Shown: piece by piece, positions 32,522 to 32,723 of the stretch
Layout: each line of letters opens with the position of its first letter
How positions within the stretch are numbered: the first letter of the stretch is position 1
Assembly (NCBI GenBank): GCA_955652915.1
Contig: CATPCJ010000282.1
Coordinates: 1 to 32,723 of the forward strand
DNA: 32,723 nucleotides
Direction of reading: 5' to 3'
DNA from: an uncultured Bryobacteraceae bacterium
Lineage (GTDB): Bacteria; Acidobacteriota; Terriglobia; Bryobacterales; Bryobacteraceae
Notes under the pieces: generated by a model
The model's database searches: none
Told to the model about the DNA's origin: nothing
Seen by the model: only the letters and a program-made list of their open reading frames with translations
Program-made: the position numbers and the translations under genes

Positions 32522-32723
32522 TCACTTCACACTGATCTTGACCGGATTGGAAGCAATTCCGTCCACCGTGACAAACACGTTGACTTCCTCCGCTCCCCTA
32601 AGCGGGATTGGCAGCCCTACATTCACTTGGTCGAGCCCTGGGAACTGCGACTGCGACCCTGCATAGATCGCCGGTTCGGTAACGGCGCCAATGGTCACCG
32701 TGACCTTGGCGAGCGAGGTCCGC
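32522..32723 (-). CDS. C-terminal end of a TIGR03437 (Solibacter-type) secreted protein, 5' part outside window
   Basis: The minus-strand frame ends in TGA at 32522-32524 and runs off the right edge. The last 58 or so residues include VTIGAVTEPAIYAGS, then FPGLDQVNVGLP, then GAEEVNVFVTVDG, ASNPVKISVK and the stop. This is the TIGR03437 C-terminal domain (Y-A-G-x-x-P-x-x-x-G-L-x-Q-V-N-V-x-[LI]-P), known as an expanded, extracellular C-terminal domain of Solibacter proteins. What it is attached to lies beyond the window. It is the strongest taxonomic hint here. Confidence 0.85.
   Translation of the reverse strand, partial: RTSLAKVTVTIGAVTEPAIYAGSQSQFPGLDQVNVGLPIPLRGAEEVNVFVTVDGIASNPVKISVK

Overview
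The window looks like a chromosomal segment of an acidobacterium, most likely of the Solibacter/Bryobacter type. The reasons are its GC-rich coding sequence, a C-terminal Solibacter-type TIGR03437 repeat at the right edge, a secreted DUF1592/DUF1552 pair with c-type haem motifs, two secreted ankyrin proteins, an 11-motif Asp-box (sortilin-like) protein, and fragments of two families that are very large in these genomes (MacB/ADOP permeases and PknB-type kinases). This placement is inferred from gene content, not from an rRNA or marker tree. I saw no rRNA, tRNA, CRISPR array or intact insertion sequence.

Layout, left to right. 1-3.5 kb: a small secreted NTR/TIMP-like protein, a stand-alone UvrD-tail-like domain, the decayed tail of an ABC permease, and a minus-strand run of O-acetylhomoserine sulfhydrylase, CoA-binding protein and AhpD-like protein. 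3.5-5 kb: a toxin-antitoxin/nuclease patch, with a minimal nucleotidyltransferase followed by a broken HepT-like ORF and two tandemly duplicated Uma2 genes. 5.1-8 kb: an HlyD-type adaptor and a TolC-type outer-membrane channel, with no inner-membrane pump beside them. 8.3-11 kb: a PilZ protein, a secreted PKD-like protein with a good intrinsic terminator, a CDP-alcohol phosphatidyltransferase and greA. 11.07-11.21 kb: two heptanucleotide repeat arrays in opposite orientation between greA and a divergent SDR gene. 11.2-13 kb: SDR and ThuA-like genes. 12.9-18 kb, minus strand: secreted ankyrin protein, NarL-type histidine kinase and response regulator, fdhD and a DUF7009-like gene coupled to fdhD. 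18-20 kb: a RelB/RelE-like pair and an outer-membrane porin. 20-24.4 kb, minus strand: the Asp-box protein and an exported creatininase-like protein. 24.5-31.1 kb, plus strand: an exported VOC protein, then a compact cluster of DUF1592 c-type haem protein, Tat-exported DUF1552 protein, ankyrin protein and di-haem RC-type cytochrome c. 31.1-32.7 kb: a kinase N-terminal remnant, an MBL-fold hydrolase, a MITE-like inverted repeat and the TIGR03437 tail.

The most interesting unit is the 25.0-31.1 kb cluster. All four products carry export signals, two carry covalent-haem CxxCH motifs (four sites in total), one belongs to the uncharacterised DUF1552 family, and one is an ankyrin scaffold. It begins just after a consensus TATAAT placed inside an inverted repeat and has an internal hairpin before the third gene. 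It reads as an uncharacterised extracytoplasmic redox/hydrolase module. Other points to check are the near-palindrome covering the fdhD start codon, the Uma2 duplication with clustered divergence, the orphaned nucleotidyltransferase antitoxin, and several dispersed-repeat-like palindromes between genes.
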